Assembly (NCBI GenBank): GCA_031266875.1
Contig: JAISAE010000006.1
Coordinates: 1 to 49,804, forward strand
Direction of reading: 5' to 3'
DNA: 49,804 bases
Origin: Treponema sp.
GTDB taxonomy: Bacteria > Spirochaetota > Spirochaetia > Treponematales > Breznakiellaceae
The notes below the pieces were generated by a model that saw only the letters and a program-made list of their open reading frames with translations, was not told the origin of the DNA and ran no database searches. Positions 41,709-49,804 of the stretch are shown here, one piece after another. The stretch's first letter is position 1; each line of letters starts with the position of its first letter. Position numbers and translations under genes: made by a program.

Positions 41709-43481
41709 TTACAGGTCAATCGCCCGCGTTGCAATCTTGTTCTCAATGTAGGCGGCAAAGTCAGGGACATTCATCGGCGCTATCTGCGTGCCGTCGCGGG
41801 TGCGGACAGAGACTGCGCCGTGGTCCTGCTCGCGCTGACCAAGCACCAGCATGTATGGCGTCTTGCGGGTCTGGCAGTCGCGTATCTTGGCATTCATGCG
41901 CTTATCGTTCAGTTCCAAGCTGACGCGGATGTCGCGGGCTTTGAGTTCAGCGGCAACGGTTCGGGCGTAGTCGTTGAAGGCATCGGCGACTGGGATCACG
42001 GCGACCTGCTCCGGCGCTATCCACACCGGGAACGCGCCACCAAAGTGTTCGATAAGTACACCAAAGAAACGCTCAAGGGAACCAAGTAGTGCGCGATGGA
42101 TCATGTAGGGGCGCTTGTGCTTACCGTCAGCGTCAACAAAGGTCATGTCAAAACGTTCCGGCTCGTTGAAATCAAACTGGATTGTACTCATTTGCCACTC
42201 ACGGCCGAGCGCGTCCTTGATCTTGAGGTCGATCTTGGGGCCATAGAACGCGCCGCCGCCCTCGTCAATCTCGTAGGCAACGCTCTCAGCGTCAACTGCC
42301 TTGCGAAGAGACTCCAGCGCCGCGTCCCAGCGGCTCTGCTCGCCGACTGAGTCTTTGGGGCGAGTGGCGAGATACGCCTTGATCTCCTTGAAGCCAAAAA
42401 TCTTCCATATCCAGAGGCTGAAACGCAGTACCTCGCGGATTTCGCTCTCCATCTGCTCCGGTGTACAGATGATGTGGGCGTCGTCCTGAGTGAAACCGCG
42501 CACCCGCATAAGCCCATGAAGCACGCCGCTCCGCTCGTACCGGTAAACCGTGCCGAGTTCAGCCCAGCGCAGGGGCAGTTCGCGGTAACTCCGCCCGCTG
42601 TTCTTGTAAATCAGGATATGAAACGGGCAGTTCATCGGCTTGATGATGTAATCCTGCTTGTCGATCTGCATAGGCGAATACATATTGCTCTTGTAGAAGC
42701 CGAGGTGTCCTGATGTTTCCCAAAGCCAGCTTTTGCCAATGTGCGGTGTATACAGGATTTCATAGCCATTGCGGTAGTGTTCCTTACGCCAGAAGTCTTC
42801 AATGGCAACACGTATACGTCCACCGTTGGGGTGCCAGTAGATAAGGCCAGCGCCGGCTTCCTCGTGAATTGAGTAGAGGTCCATCTCCTTACCAATACGG
42901 CGGTGGTCGCGCTTCTCAACCTCTTCGAGAAAGGCGAGGTGAGCCTTGAGTTCCTTGGGCGTTTCCCACGCGGTTCCGTAGATACGGGTGAGCATGACGC
43001 GGCTCTCGTCGCCGCGCCAGTACGCGCCAGCTATGTTCTGGAGCTTGAAGGCGGCAGAGTTGATTTCGCGGGTATGGGCAACGTGCGGCCCCCGGCAGAG
43101 GTCGGCGAAAAGCACATGAGCGTCGTGGGTCTGCTCGTAAATCGAGATTTCAGTATCCGCCGGCAGTTCGTCAATGAGTTCGAGCTTGAACGGCTCAGTG
43201 GCAAAGCGACTCTTTGCCTCTTCGCGGCTCACGGTTACGCGGACAAAGTTCCTGCCCGCATCAATGATCTTCCGCATCTCGTCCTCTATGAGGGGCAGTT
43301 CAGCTGCGGTAAGCTCCTGCGGGAACTGGAAATCGTAATAAAACCCGTTTTCAATGGCCGGCCCAATGGCGATTTTAGCGCCCGGAAAGAGCCGCGTTAC
43401 CGCCTCCGCCATGATATGACTCACCGAGTGTCGTATGATGGCGAGCTTTTCGTTCTTAGCCTGTTCTTTAGCGTCTGGCAT
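41709..43481 (-). CDS. thrS: threonyl-tRNA synthetase lacking the TGS domain
   Basis: A 590-residue class II synthetase that charges tRNA-Thr. The protein begins directly with the editing domain (RHSVSHIMAEAV, the HxxxH motif, and ADLCRGPHV) and then has the catalytic core with class II motifs (KPMNCPFH, the zinc Cys; YRYERSGVLHGLMRVRGFTQDDAHI; GSLERFFGVLIEHFGGAFPVW) and the anticodon-binding domain. The usual N-terminal TGS domain is missing. This is not a truncated call: AAGGAG lies seven bases before the ATG. The 170 bases between its stop and rsgA hold a GC-rich stretch without a clear terminator. Confidence 0.96.
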   Translation of the reverse strand: MPDAKEQAKNEKLAIIRHSVSHIMAEAVTRLFPGAKIAIGPAIENGFYYDFQFPQELTAAELPLIEDEMRKIIDAGRNFVRVTVSREEAKSRFATEPFKLELIDELPADTEISIYEQTHDAHVLFADLCRGPHVAHTREINSAAFKLQNIAGAYWRGDESRVMLTRIYGTAWETPKELKAHLAFLEEVEKRDHRRIGKEMDLYSIHEEAGAGLIYWHPNGGRIRVAIEDFWRKEHYRNGYEILYTPHIGKSWLWETSGHLGFYKSNMYSPMQIDKQDYIIKPMNCPFHILIYKNSGRSYRELPLRWAELGTVYRYERSGVLHGLMRVRGFTQDDAHIICTPEQMESEIREVLRFSLWIWKIFGFKEIKAYLATRPKDSVGEQSRWDAALESLRKAVDAESVAYEIDEGGGAFYGPKIDLKIKDALGREWQMSTIQFDFNEPERFDMTFVDADGKHKRPYMIHRALLGSLERFFGVLIEHFGGAFPVWIAPEQVAVIPVADAFNDYARTVAAELKARDIRVSLELNDKRMNAKIRDCQTRKTPYMLVLGQREQDHGAVSVRTRDGTQIAPMNVPDFAAYIENKIATRAIDL

Positions 43482-43638
43482 GGGATACTCCTTCTCTTTG
43501 GCGGCGGAACATTACCGCCGTTCAGGTTTTTGAGTCTATCCCATAGAATAACAGGCGTCAATCTACAGACGTAGGTCTGGGAAGCCGCTACAAACAAAAC
43601 GATGAACGCTGCCCAACCTACAGCTTTGGGCTGCTGGC

Positions 43639-43657
43639 CTACTCACGTCTTGAGTAG
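43639..43657. terminator. 7-bp hairpin after the histidine-kinase gene
   Basis: CTACTCA pairs with TGAGTAG around CGTCT, about 50 bases beyond the kinase stop. No T-run follows, so it is only terminator-like. Confidence 0.3.
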
Positions 43658-43707
43658 GGTTAGGGTTACTCAGAACCTGAACAGGAGCGTGGCTGCGCTG
43701 GCGCAAT

Positions 43708-45816
43708 CTAGCGCCGTATATTCCGTAGAGGGACACGTGTTTCTACCAGTGTTCCCTGGTCTGTGGAATTAAAGACATACTCGGCGTTCAGTTGATGGGC
43801 GCGATAGCGCATGGAGCGCAGACCTAAGCCTGCGCTGCGCTTGTGTCCGGCCAGTATCGGGTCTTCGCTGCTCAGGGCGGGGTGGCCTTTGCCGTTGTCG
43901 CGTACACGGGCAATGAAAAACAGGGCGCTCATCTCAATCTCAACGCTGATACGGTTCGCGCCGGAATGTTTCACCGCGTTCTGTACCGCCTCCTGTATGA
44001 TACGGTATACGTTAATGTTCTGCTGGGTTGAAAGCGGGGACTTTTCAGCAAAGGCTGACCAGTGGAAATCACAGCGGCAGGCGTGGTTTATCGTGTTACA
44101 GAGCGATTCAAGCGCGCCGCGCAAACCAAAGGTGTCAAGCTCGACCGGAAACGAATCGTGCGCGTACTGGCGGGTGCGCTGTAGGGTTTCGTCAATCATG
44201 TCGGAAAGCTCAGGCAAGAGGCTTATCCCGCTGAGGCCGGAGGCAAGGCTTCGCGCAAACATAGAGATACCGGCAAGGCGCTGGCAGATGTCGTCGTGGA
44301 GGTCAAGGCTGAAACGAAGCCGTTCCAGTTCGCTGATACGCAGTACCTCAGCCTCGACCGCGACACGGCGCTTGGCTTCCACATTCAAGGCACGGGTACG
44401 GAACGCTACTTCTTTCTCAAGCTGTTTTGCCCAGCGCTGTTCTTTTTCCAGAATGAGTAGACGCTTGATCGTATTGGCAATAAAAATCGCGGCGGAACAG
44501 ATGTGCGGGTGCAGGGCGTTCTGGATGTCATAGACAATAAGGCCGATATACTCGTTCCCAGAACGAAGATGATAGAGGCAGACTGACGAGTCAAGTTCCG
44601 CGAAAAACGTGGTCAGATTGATGTTTGGGGGATTCTTGTAAGCAAGCTCGCCGTCCTTATCACGCTTCAGAACAAGCGCGCTGGACCCAAGTGGTTTCAG
44701 CGATGGGCGCCTGTTAATAAAAAGATAAAAAACCTCAACCCCAAGATTGGTAAGAAAGAATTGCAGGCGCGGAATGATTTCCTGGATTGTGTTCACAGAG
44801 GTGAGGTCCTGGCCAAAGATGCTCACATAGCTAAGACAACGTTCCTGCCATAGCGCATTCTGTGCCGCGATATGGGTGATACTGTATGCTGTTTCCTGGG
44901 ACAGTTCCTGTATATTACAGGTAAGCTCCCAGTAACGCCCGCGCTCCCGTTGTTTCCATGCCATATCTTTACAGCCGCAGGAGTTTCGCAGACAGAGTTC
45001 CGCCTCCACCGAGGTAAGGAGCGGCGTATCCTTACCCATGATGGAATCACGCAGGAGTCTGACCGCGATCTTGCCCATTGCGTCAAAGGGCTGGTGTATG
45101 GTGGTAAGCGCGGGCAGTTCGAGGTGGCTTTGAGGTATGTCGTCAAAGCCGGTGAGGGCGCAGTGTTTCCAGCGCGGGTCGCGGGCTGCGTCCAGTGCGC
45201 GGCGTGCGCCAAGCGCGATGGTGTCAGAGGCCGCGATCACGGCGTCAAGCGGCTCATGCTGATGCGCGGCGATATAGTCCCGCATCAGCGCCATGCCGGA
45301 GATTTCGTTAAACTCCCCGTGTATAACCTCGCCGCTCATTTCGTTGTTAATAAAGCTGCGGAACACGGTCTCACGGTCGCAGCTATCCTGATTACGCTCC
45401 GGCCCGCAGAGGAACAGGAGTTTGCGATACCCATGAGCCTGTGTGAGGTGTTCCAGCAGCCGCTGCATCGGAGCTCGTCCGTTGACCACTATGGAGGGAA
45501 AGTCAAACATCCGCGCCCCTATTGATACTAGGGGAAACGAACGGCCAGCCATCCGCACAACACTCGCCGACTCATTATCATCCCGAATCACGACTGACGT
45601 GAGCAACAACACCCCGTCAGCCCCAACTCGTTCCCTCATAAAGAAACGCTCAAGATCGCGTTTGTGAACCAGTCGATCCAGCTGATAGCGATCCGGCATG
45701 GCGTGCTGTACACAGACAAGCTCAATACCTAGGGCCTCGGCTTCATCACGTACCGCACGGTACAGGGAAATCTGGTATGCCTCATCAAGGTTATTGAGGA
45801 AAAGTTCTACTCGCAT
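43708..45816 (-). CDS. soluble histidine kinase with LacI-type ligand-binding domain
   Basis: A 702-residue protein without membrane helices or signal peptide. Residues about 1-290 form a periplasmic-binding-protein-like domain of the LacI regulator type (SIGARMFDFPSIVVNG, DAVIAASDTIALGARRAL, LTGFDDIPQSHLELPALTTIHQP) but lack the LacI DNA-binding helix-turn-helix. A LRNSCGC motif, a GAF-like region, a coiled coil, then a HisKA_3 dimerisation helix with the phospho-acceptor His in LDLHDDICQRL follow. The HATPase domain shows QEAVQNAVKHSGA, RDNGKG and GLGLRSMRYRA. It would sense a cytoplasmic sugar-like ligand and phosphorylate the divergent NarL-type regulator 60 bases away. The start at 45816 is chosen at the domain edge; a GAGAAG ribosome site lies just upstream. 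Confidence 0.88.
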   Translation of the reverse strand: MRVELFLNNLDEAYQISLYRAVRDEAEALGIELVCVQHAMPDRYQLDRLVHKRDLERFFMRERVGADGVLLLTSVVIRDDNESASVVRMAGRSFPLVSIGARMFDFPSIVVNGRAPMQRLLEHLTQAHGYRKLLFLCGPERNQDSCDRETVFRSFINNEMSGEVIHGEFNEISGMALMRDYIAAHQHEPLDAVIAASDTIALGARRALDAARDPRWKHCALTGFDDIPQSHLELPALTTIHQPFDAMGKIAVRLLRDSIMGKDTPLLTSVEAELCLRNSCGCKDMAWKQRERGRYWELTCNIQELSQETAYSITHIAAQNALWQERCLSYVSIFGQDLTSVNTIQEIIPRLQFFLTNLGVEVFYLFINRRPSLKPLGSSALVLKRDKDGELAYKNPPNINLTTFFAELDSSVCLYHLRSGNEYIGLIVYDIQNALHPHICSAAIFIANTIKRLLILEKEQRWAKQLEKEVAFRTRALNVEAKRRVAVEAEVLRISELERLRFSLDLHDDICQRLAGISMFARSLASGLSGISLLPELSDMIDETLQRTRQYAHDSFPVELDTFGLRGALESLCNTINHACRCDFHWSAFAEKSPLSTQQNINVYRIIQEAVQNAVKHSGANRISVEIEMSALFFIARVRDNGKGHPALSSEDPILAGHKRSAGLGLRSMRYRAHQLNAEYVFNSTDQGTLVETRVPLRNIRR

Positions 45817-45876
45817 CTTCTCGCTTCGGGAAAATTCCCTATAGGCGAGTATACCATCACAACCTACACTAGAGCT

Positions 45877-46536
45877 ATGAATTCGTTGAAAAAAGCCGCT
45901 GTGATGATTGTTGAGGATCATCCGCTTTTCAGCAAGGGACTGGCCTCACTCATCAAGACTCAGACCGCGTATACCATTGTCGGAGAGGCCATGAATGGCG
46001 CGGAAGCCATGGAGTTACTCCGCATGAAAGACCCTGATCTGGCCATTGTTGACCTCAATCTGGGTAACGAAGAAGGGCTTGAGCTTATCAAGGATATGAA
46101 GGTATACAAGCCCGCGCTTCTGGTGCTGGTGCTTTCCATGCACGATGAGTGCTTTTACGCTGAACGGGTTATAGGGGTTGGCGCCAACGGCTATATCATG
46201 AAGGACGAGGCGGCACATAAGGTGCTGGACGCCATACACACGGTTCTGTCCGGCAAGACCTATATCAGTGAGGCGGAACAGGCAAGGCTTAAATTGAGTG
46301 GCGCTGTGGTTACGAAAAGTGTCGCGCTGGACGAGCTGTCTGACCGTCAGTTTCAGATTTTTTCCCTTATCGGTAAGGGGCTTGGCACACGAGAAATTGC
46401 CGTCAAACTCAACTTGAGCGCGAAAACAGTGGATACCCATAAGGAACACATCAAACTGCGCCTCCACTGCGATTCAGCCCGGCAGCTTCGCCAGCTTGCC
46501 ATTGAATGGACCAATCGCGCCCCAGCAGAAAACTGA
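45877..46536 (+). CDS. NarL/LuxR-family response regulator
   Basis: A 219-residue regulator. The receiver domain contains VEDHPLFSKGL (acidic pocket), the phospho-acceptor Asp in AIVDLNLGNEEGL, VLSMHD and the conserved Lys in YIMKDEA. The LuxR-type helix-turn-helix is at the C-terminus (LSDRQFQIFSLIGKGLGTREIAVKLNLSAKTVDTHKEHI). It is divergent from the kinase and is its probable partner, since HisKA_3 kinases normally pair with NarL-type regulators. TACACT lies six bases before the ATG, but no good -35 or Shine-Dalgarno is seen. Confidence 0.94.
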   Translation: MNSLKKAAVMIVEDHPLFSKGLASLIKTQTAYTIVGEAMNGAEAMELLRMKDPDLAIVDLNLGNEEGLELIKDMKVYKPALLVLVLSMHDECFYAERVIGVGANGYIMKDEAAHKVLDAIHTVLSGKTYISEAEQARLKLSGAVVTKSVALDELSDRQFQIFSLIGKGLGTREIAVKLNLSAKTVDTHKEHIKLRLHCDSARQLRQLAIEWTNRAPAEN

Positions 46537-46577
46537 AGCGCGATAATTCCCCCGCTGGATGTTCCCTCGTCGCCAAT

Positions 46578-46880
46578 GACTCGCTCCCAGAAGTGAGCCA
46601 CTCGCTCCTAGAAATGAATGACTCACTCCTAGACACCAGCGATTCACTCCTAGTTGCCGATGACTGGCTCCTAGACGCCAGCGATTCGCTCCTAGATGCC
46701 GATGACTCACTCCTAGTTGCCAGCGATTCGCTCCTAGACACCAGCGATTCGCTCCTAGACGCCGATGATTCGCTCCTAGACACCAGCGATTCGCTCCTAG
46801 AAGTGAATGACTCGCTCCTAGACACCAGCGATTCGCTCCTAGTTGCCAGAGACTGGCTCCTAGTTGCCGGAGACTCGCTA
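46578..46880. repeat. fourteen 21-bp tandem units
   Basis: Units of the type GATTCGCTCCTAGACACCAGC repeat with exact 21-bp spacing from 46578 to 46872 without an indel. The base after each unit border often completes a small stem: AGCG-ATT-CGCT, GCCAG-AGA-CTGGC, AGTG-AGC-CACT. Because 21 is a multiple of three, both strands are open, which creates false ORFs. The array lies between the convergent 3' ends of the response-regulator gene and the TPR gene. Confidence 0.92.
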
Positions 46881-46914
46881 ATGTTCTTAATAGTCTGCGC
46901 TGTTTGGCGCTTGT

Positions 46915-49804
46915 TTAACGGGTTGCCGCGAAGAGCGGGTCTGAGATACGGGTGTTTCGTGGGGTAATATCTTCCCACCATGAAGGTTCCAGCATATCTT
47001 TGTCAATCTGGGTGTATATCTTCGGGCGGTATCCAGATACAGGATAGAGCGAGTTTCGGGAATTGAGTGACGCCTGATCAGTACCCGGGGCGCTGATATC
47101 TTCCACCTGTGAACGGATCATGGCCTGTGGACTCCGGCTGAGCATATCCCAGACGCGGGCTGACTCAGTATAAAGACCCAGCGCGTTAGCGCGGTAGAGG
47201 CTGTTGCCGGTGCTTTCAGAGAGGGATTCCAGCGTTACCGCAAGATTGTTCTGCGCTACCATAATTCGCTCAAGCAGTTCCTGATGATCCTCTCGCTCAT
47301 TGGGGAGGAGCATGGGGAAGCGGGCGCGATCAGTGTCAAGGAGGTCCAGAAGCCGTTTGTAATACCCTTGGGCAAGGAAATAGTCGCCCCGCATAAACGC
47401 GGCGGCGCCTAAGCTGTTGAGAATCCGCCGGTTATAGGGTATGTCGGAGGCGGCCTTCACAAAATGTTCCAGAGCTGGACCCCACTGCAAGCTCTGGTAA
47501 TAAGTCGCGCCCATGCGGTACTGCAACTCTGGCGTGGTCCAGCCGTTCTGTTCCGCCTCCGTGTAGTATTCCAAAGCGGTACCAAGATAGCTGTCATCCT
47601 TATAGGTAAAATAGGCTAGATCGCCCATGTCCGCGTAGAGCCGGCCATACTGGGGCGCTGAGCTGAGAAGGTTGCGGTCAACAGCGTCTTCATAGAGATC
47701 AATGGCCTTGAGCAGTTCAAGTTCAGCGGGTATGAACTCACGGCTGCCAGCAAGCAGGTGGGCATAGCGCCGCTCAGCGTCGATGTGCATGTTTATGAGT
47801 TTCACGGATTCCCGCGGTGTGGCGTCAAAAGCTGTGAGCGCGGTTTCCAGCGTAATCCGTTCCTCAAGCGTGCTTTGAAGGTGATTATAATACCTCGCAA
47901 GATGGTAATGCGATTCAGGCTGTGTAGGCTCAAGTCTGACCGACCGCAGCAGTATGTCGCGGATACCATCAATATTGTCGATATACTCGTTTGGAACGCC
48001 GGAAACTTCTTCTGTCTTCTTGTCCAGCAGGTATCCGCCGAGTTCTGAAAGGGTCGCGGCGGAGATAGTGGTATTGGGTGTCTCCATAAAATAGTGCTGT
48101 AAGGGGATTACATAGCCCAGGTTATCGGTACGGATAAAGTATTGTAACATTCGCTCGTCAAGCGGATCGGTGTGACCGTAATATTCTATATAACGGGCGA
48201 ATGATTCCCGTGCGGTTTCATACTTTTCCGGATCAATGCCTCCCCATTCAAGCGCGTTACCCCCTCGCGCAAGGAGACCTTCCCGGTCATTAACCGCGTA
48301 GTCAAGGATGTTTTCGCGTATCAGTCTATCGGCCTTCTGGTAGTCAAAAAGGTAGTTAGTTTCCATGTTCGCGTAATCAAGAACGGCTTTTTTATCCCGT
48401 GGGTAATTCAATAACAGCCCATCGTATTTTTCTTCCGCCTGTGCGTATTGCTGGTTATCCCGGAACGCTTCCGCGTAACGATAGAACCAGTTTTTATCTC
48501 GATGGAGGGCAAAGGCTTCTCTGAACCGGTCGTTTGCCCGCTCGTAATCACCCGCGCCGATGCGTTCATAGCCAAGCCGGTAGATTGACTCAGCCTGTAG
48601 AGGAATGTAAATAAACTGGCGTCCCAGATAGAAGACAGACGCGGCCACAAGCGCGAGCATGATGAAACGCTGGAAGACAGGCAGGAACTTGTAAATAAAG
48701 ATATAGGTGAAGCTCCCCTGTTCCGCTTCCCGTTCCTCGTCGCTTTTTTTCTCAAAGCCCGCGGGGATGCGAATGACTCGTCCCGCAAGCTTGCCCACAA
48801 GCGAGGCAGTTTCTCTGGCCGGTGCGCCGCCAACCAGCGCCTTAACCAGCTTGGGCATGAGTACAAAATTAACCTCCTGTTCAGCAATGAGCTCCTCACA
48901 GAGGATACGCAGGTTAAGCGGATAGGAAGACAGGGTTTTTTGCATGTTGGCTAGGTCTTGCTCGCTTAAGAGGATTTCCTCAACATCATTGGAGAGATTC
49001 AGGCTATCCAGATCGATAAGCTCATCTTGTTCTATATTGACCTGATCCCTGTTATTTTCTTCTATAAAATCGCTTTCATTGAATTGGAGACTGGTAAGCG
49101 CGTTTTCATCGGCCCCACCAGTACGTGTCGCGGCAGGCTCTTGTGGTACAGGGTCTGGTATGCTTTGCAAATCAGACGAGGCAAACGCGGACATATTAAT
49201 CAACGACTCCGGCATCGCGTCATCGGCAATCTCTTCATCCAAGAATGGGTCTACGTCGGAAGCCGCCGGCTCTTCTGGCGCTGAAGCGGGGGCGTCGAGC
49301 GCAAGCTCGCCAAGGTCGGATAATGCGTCTGGCTCATCGGACGCGGGAGCGGGGGCGTCGAGCGAAAGCTCACCAAGGTCGGGTAATGCGTCTGGTTCTT
49401 CGGGCGCGGAAGCGGGGGTGTCGAGCGAAAGCTCGCCGATGTCGGATAATGCGTCTGGCTCTTCGGGCGCAGAAGGGGCGACGTCTAGCGAAAGCTCCTC
49501 AAGGTCGGGTAATGCGTCTGGCTCATCGGACGCGGGAGCGGGGGTGTCGAGCGAAAGCTCGCCGATGTCGGATAATGCGTCTGGCTCTGCGGGCGCGGAA
49601 GCGGGGGCGTCGAGCGAAAGCTCCTCAAGGTCGGGTAATGCGTCTGGCTCTGCGGGCGCGGAAGCGGGGGCGTCGAGCGAAAGCTCGCCGATGTCGGATA
49701 ATGCGTCTGGCTCTTCGGGCGCGGAAGCGGGAGCGTCGAGCGAAAGCTCGCCGATGTCGGATAATGCGTCTGGCTCTTCTGGCGCGGGAGCGGGGGCGTC
49801 GAGC
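46915..49804 (-). CDS. large membrane TPR protein (FlcA-like flagellar collar candidate), 5' end outside window
   Basis: The open frame runs from its stop at 46915 to the window edge (963 codons). From the visible N-terminal side come at least nine 21-residue acidic repeats of the type EPDALSDIGELSLDAPASAPE. They are followed by an acidic region, one membrane helix (FQRFIMLALVAASVFYLG) and about ten tetratricopeptide-like repeats (SIYRLGYERIGAGDYERANDRFREA; YRYAEAFRDNQQYAQAEEKYDGLL; ALEYYTEAEQNGWTTPELQYRMGATYY). This order (cytoplasmic tail, one helix, periplasmic TPRs) resembles spirochaete BB0236/FlcA, a flagellar collar protein. The match is by architecture only. A start at 49242 would be internal. 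Confidence 0.75.
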   Translation of the reverse strand, partial: LDAPAPAPEEPDALSDIGELSLDAPASAPEEPDALSDIGELSLDAPASAPAEPDALPDLEELSLDAPASAPAEPDALSDIGELSLDTPAPASDEPDALPDLEELSLDVAPSAPEEPDALSDIGELSLDTPASAPEEPDALPDLGELSLDAPAPASDEPDALSDLGELALDAPASAPEEPAASDVDPFLDEEIADDAMPESLINMSAFASSDLQSIPDPVPQEPAATRTGGADENALTSLQFNESDFIEENNRDQVNIEQDELIDLDSLNLSNDVEEILLSEQDLANMQKTLSSYPLNLRILCEELIAEQEVNFVLMPKLVKALVGGAPARETASLVGKLAGRVIRIPAGFEKKSDEEREAEQGSFTYIFIYKFLPVFQRFIMLALVAASVFYLGRQFIYIPLQAESIYRLGYERIGAGDYERANDRFREAFALHRDKNWFYRYAEAFRDNQQYAQAEEKYDGLLLNYPRDKKAVLDYANMETNYLFDYQKADRLIRENILDYAVNDREGLLARGGNALEWGGIDPEKYETARESFARYIEYYGHTDPLDERMLQYFIRTDNLGYVIPLQHYFMETPNTTISAATLSELGGYLLDKKTEEVSGVPNEYIDNIDGIRDILLRSVRLEPTQPESHYHLARYYNHLQSTLEERITLETALTAFDATPRESVKLINMHIDAERRYAHLLAGSREFIPAELELLKAIDLYEDAVDRNLLSSAPQYGRLYADMGDLAYFTYKDDSYLGTALEYYTEAEQNGWTTPELQYRMGATYYQSLQWGPALEHFVKAASDIPYNRRILNSLGAAAFMRGDYFLAQGYYKRLLDLLDTDRARFPMLLPNEREDHQELLERIMVAQNNLAVTLESLSESTGNSLYRANALGLYTESARVWDMLSRSPQAMIRSQVEDISAPGTDQASLNSRNSLYPVSGYRPKIYTQIDKDMLEPSWWEDITPRNTRISDPLFAATR

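Noticed and set aside
46506-46967. ORFs on both strands rich in DSLLDTS or SESLVSR
   Set aside because: They arise because the 21-bp repeat is a multiple of three; the plus ORF overlaps the end of the response-regulator gene, and neither has a start signal.

Overview
The window looks like a chromosomal segment of a spirochaete, most likely a Treponema or close relative with roughly even GC. The evidence is: two tandem DUF115 (motility-associated 'Maf') glycosyltransferase-like genes; a large membrane TPR protein resembling the spirochaete flagellar collar protein FlcA; two adjacent type I signal peptidase genes; a TGS-less threonyl-tRNA synthetase; and long lipoproteins made of InlB-type and GGxISGNTA beta-helix repeats. 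Assignment is by recognition only; no database was searched.

Layout. 1-3.8 kb is accessory DNA: the tail of a gene whose C-terminus resembles a gene at 30 kb, a TM2 / zinc-ribbon gene pair bounded by a perfect 21-bp inverted repeat with an attC-like structure next to it, hexaloop hairpins, and a decayed prophage fragment (frameshifted PD-(D/E)XK nuclease, coiled-coil remnant). 3.9-8.2 kb holds tag, a NodB deacetylase, deoD and a larB-larE-DUF3842 operon. 8.19-9.14 kb is a non-coding array of about 40 units of 22 bp, each a small palindrome. 9.2-23.8 kb is housekeeping: a DEAD-box helicase, a phosphatase, uraA, the Maf cluster, ftsB/smpB, a PEGA/FGE protein, two signal peptidases and hemW. 23.85-31.4 kb is again accessory: tRNA-Pro, a toxin-antitoxin-like pair, two giant repeat lipoproteins, a Treponema-type protein of unknown role, and repeat arrays with a consensus promoter and no gene under it, ending in tRNA-Leu. 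31.4-46.5 kb is housekeeping: dnaE, a HAD phosphatase, DUF4867, an acyltransferase / lipoprotein / pepT operon, ychF, rsgA, thrS, and a two-component system whose kinase carries a LacI-type ligand domain. The window ends inside the TPR protein gene.

Two genome-wide themes stand out. First, at least seven first genes of transcription units (DUF3842, tag, phosphatase, uraA, FGE protein, dnaE, pepT) have a sigma70-like -10 hexamer only 5-10 bases before the start codon and no usable Shine-Dalgarno, which predicts leaderless mRNA. Operon-internal genes and others here do have normal Shine-Dalgarno sites. Second, several intergenic regions hold strictly periodic 21-, 22- or 23-bp arrays of mini-palindromes. 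Each locus has its own sequence but shares the same design, and the stem arms change in a compensating way. This looks like a repeat-generating or repeat-using process rather than one transposed element, and it is the best candidate here for something undescribed.
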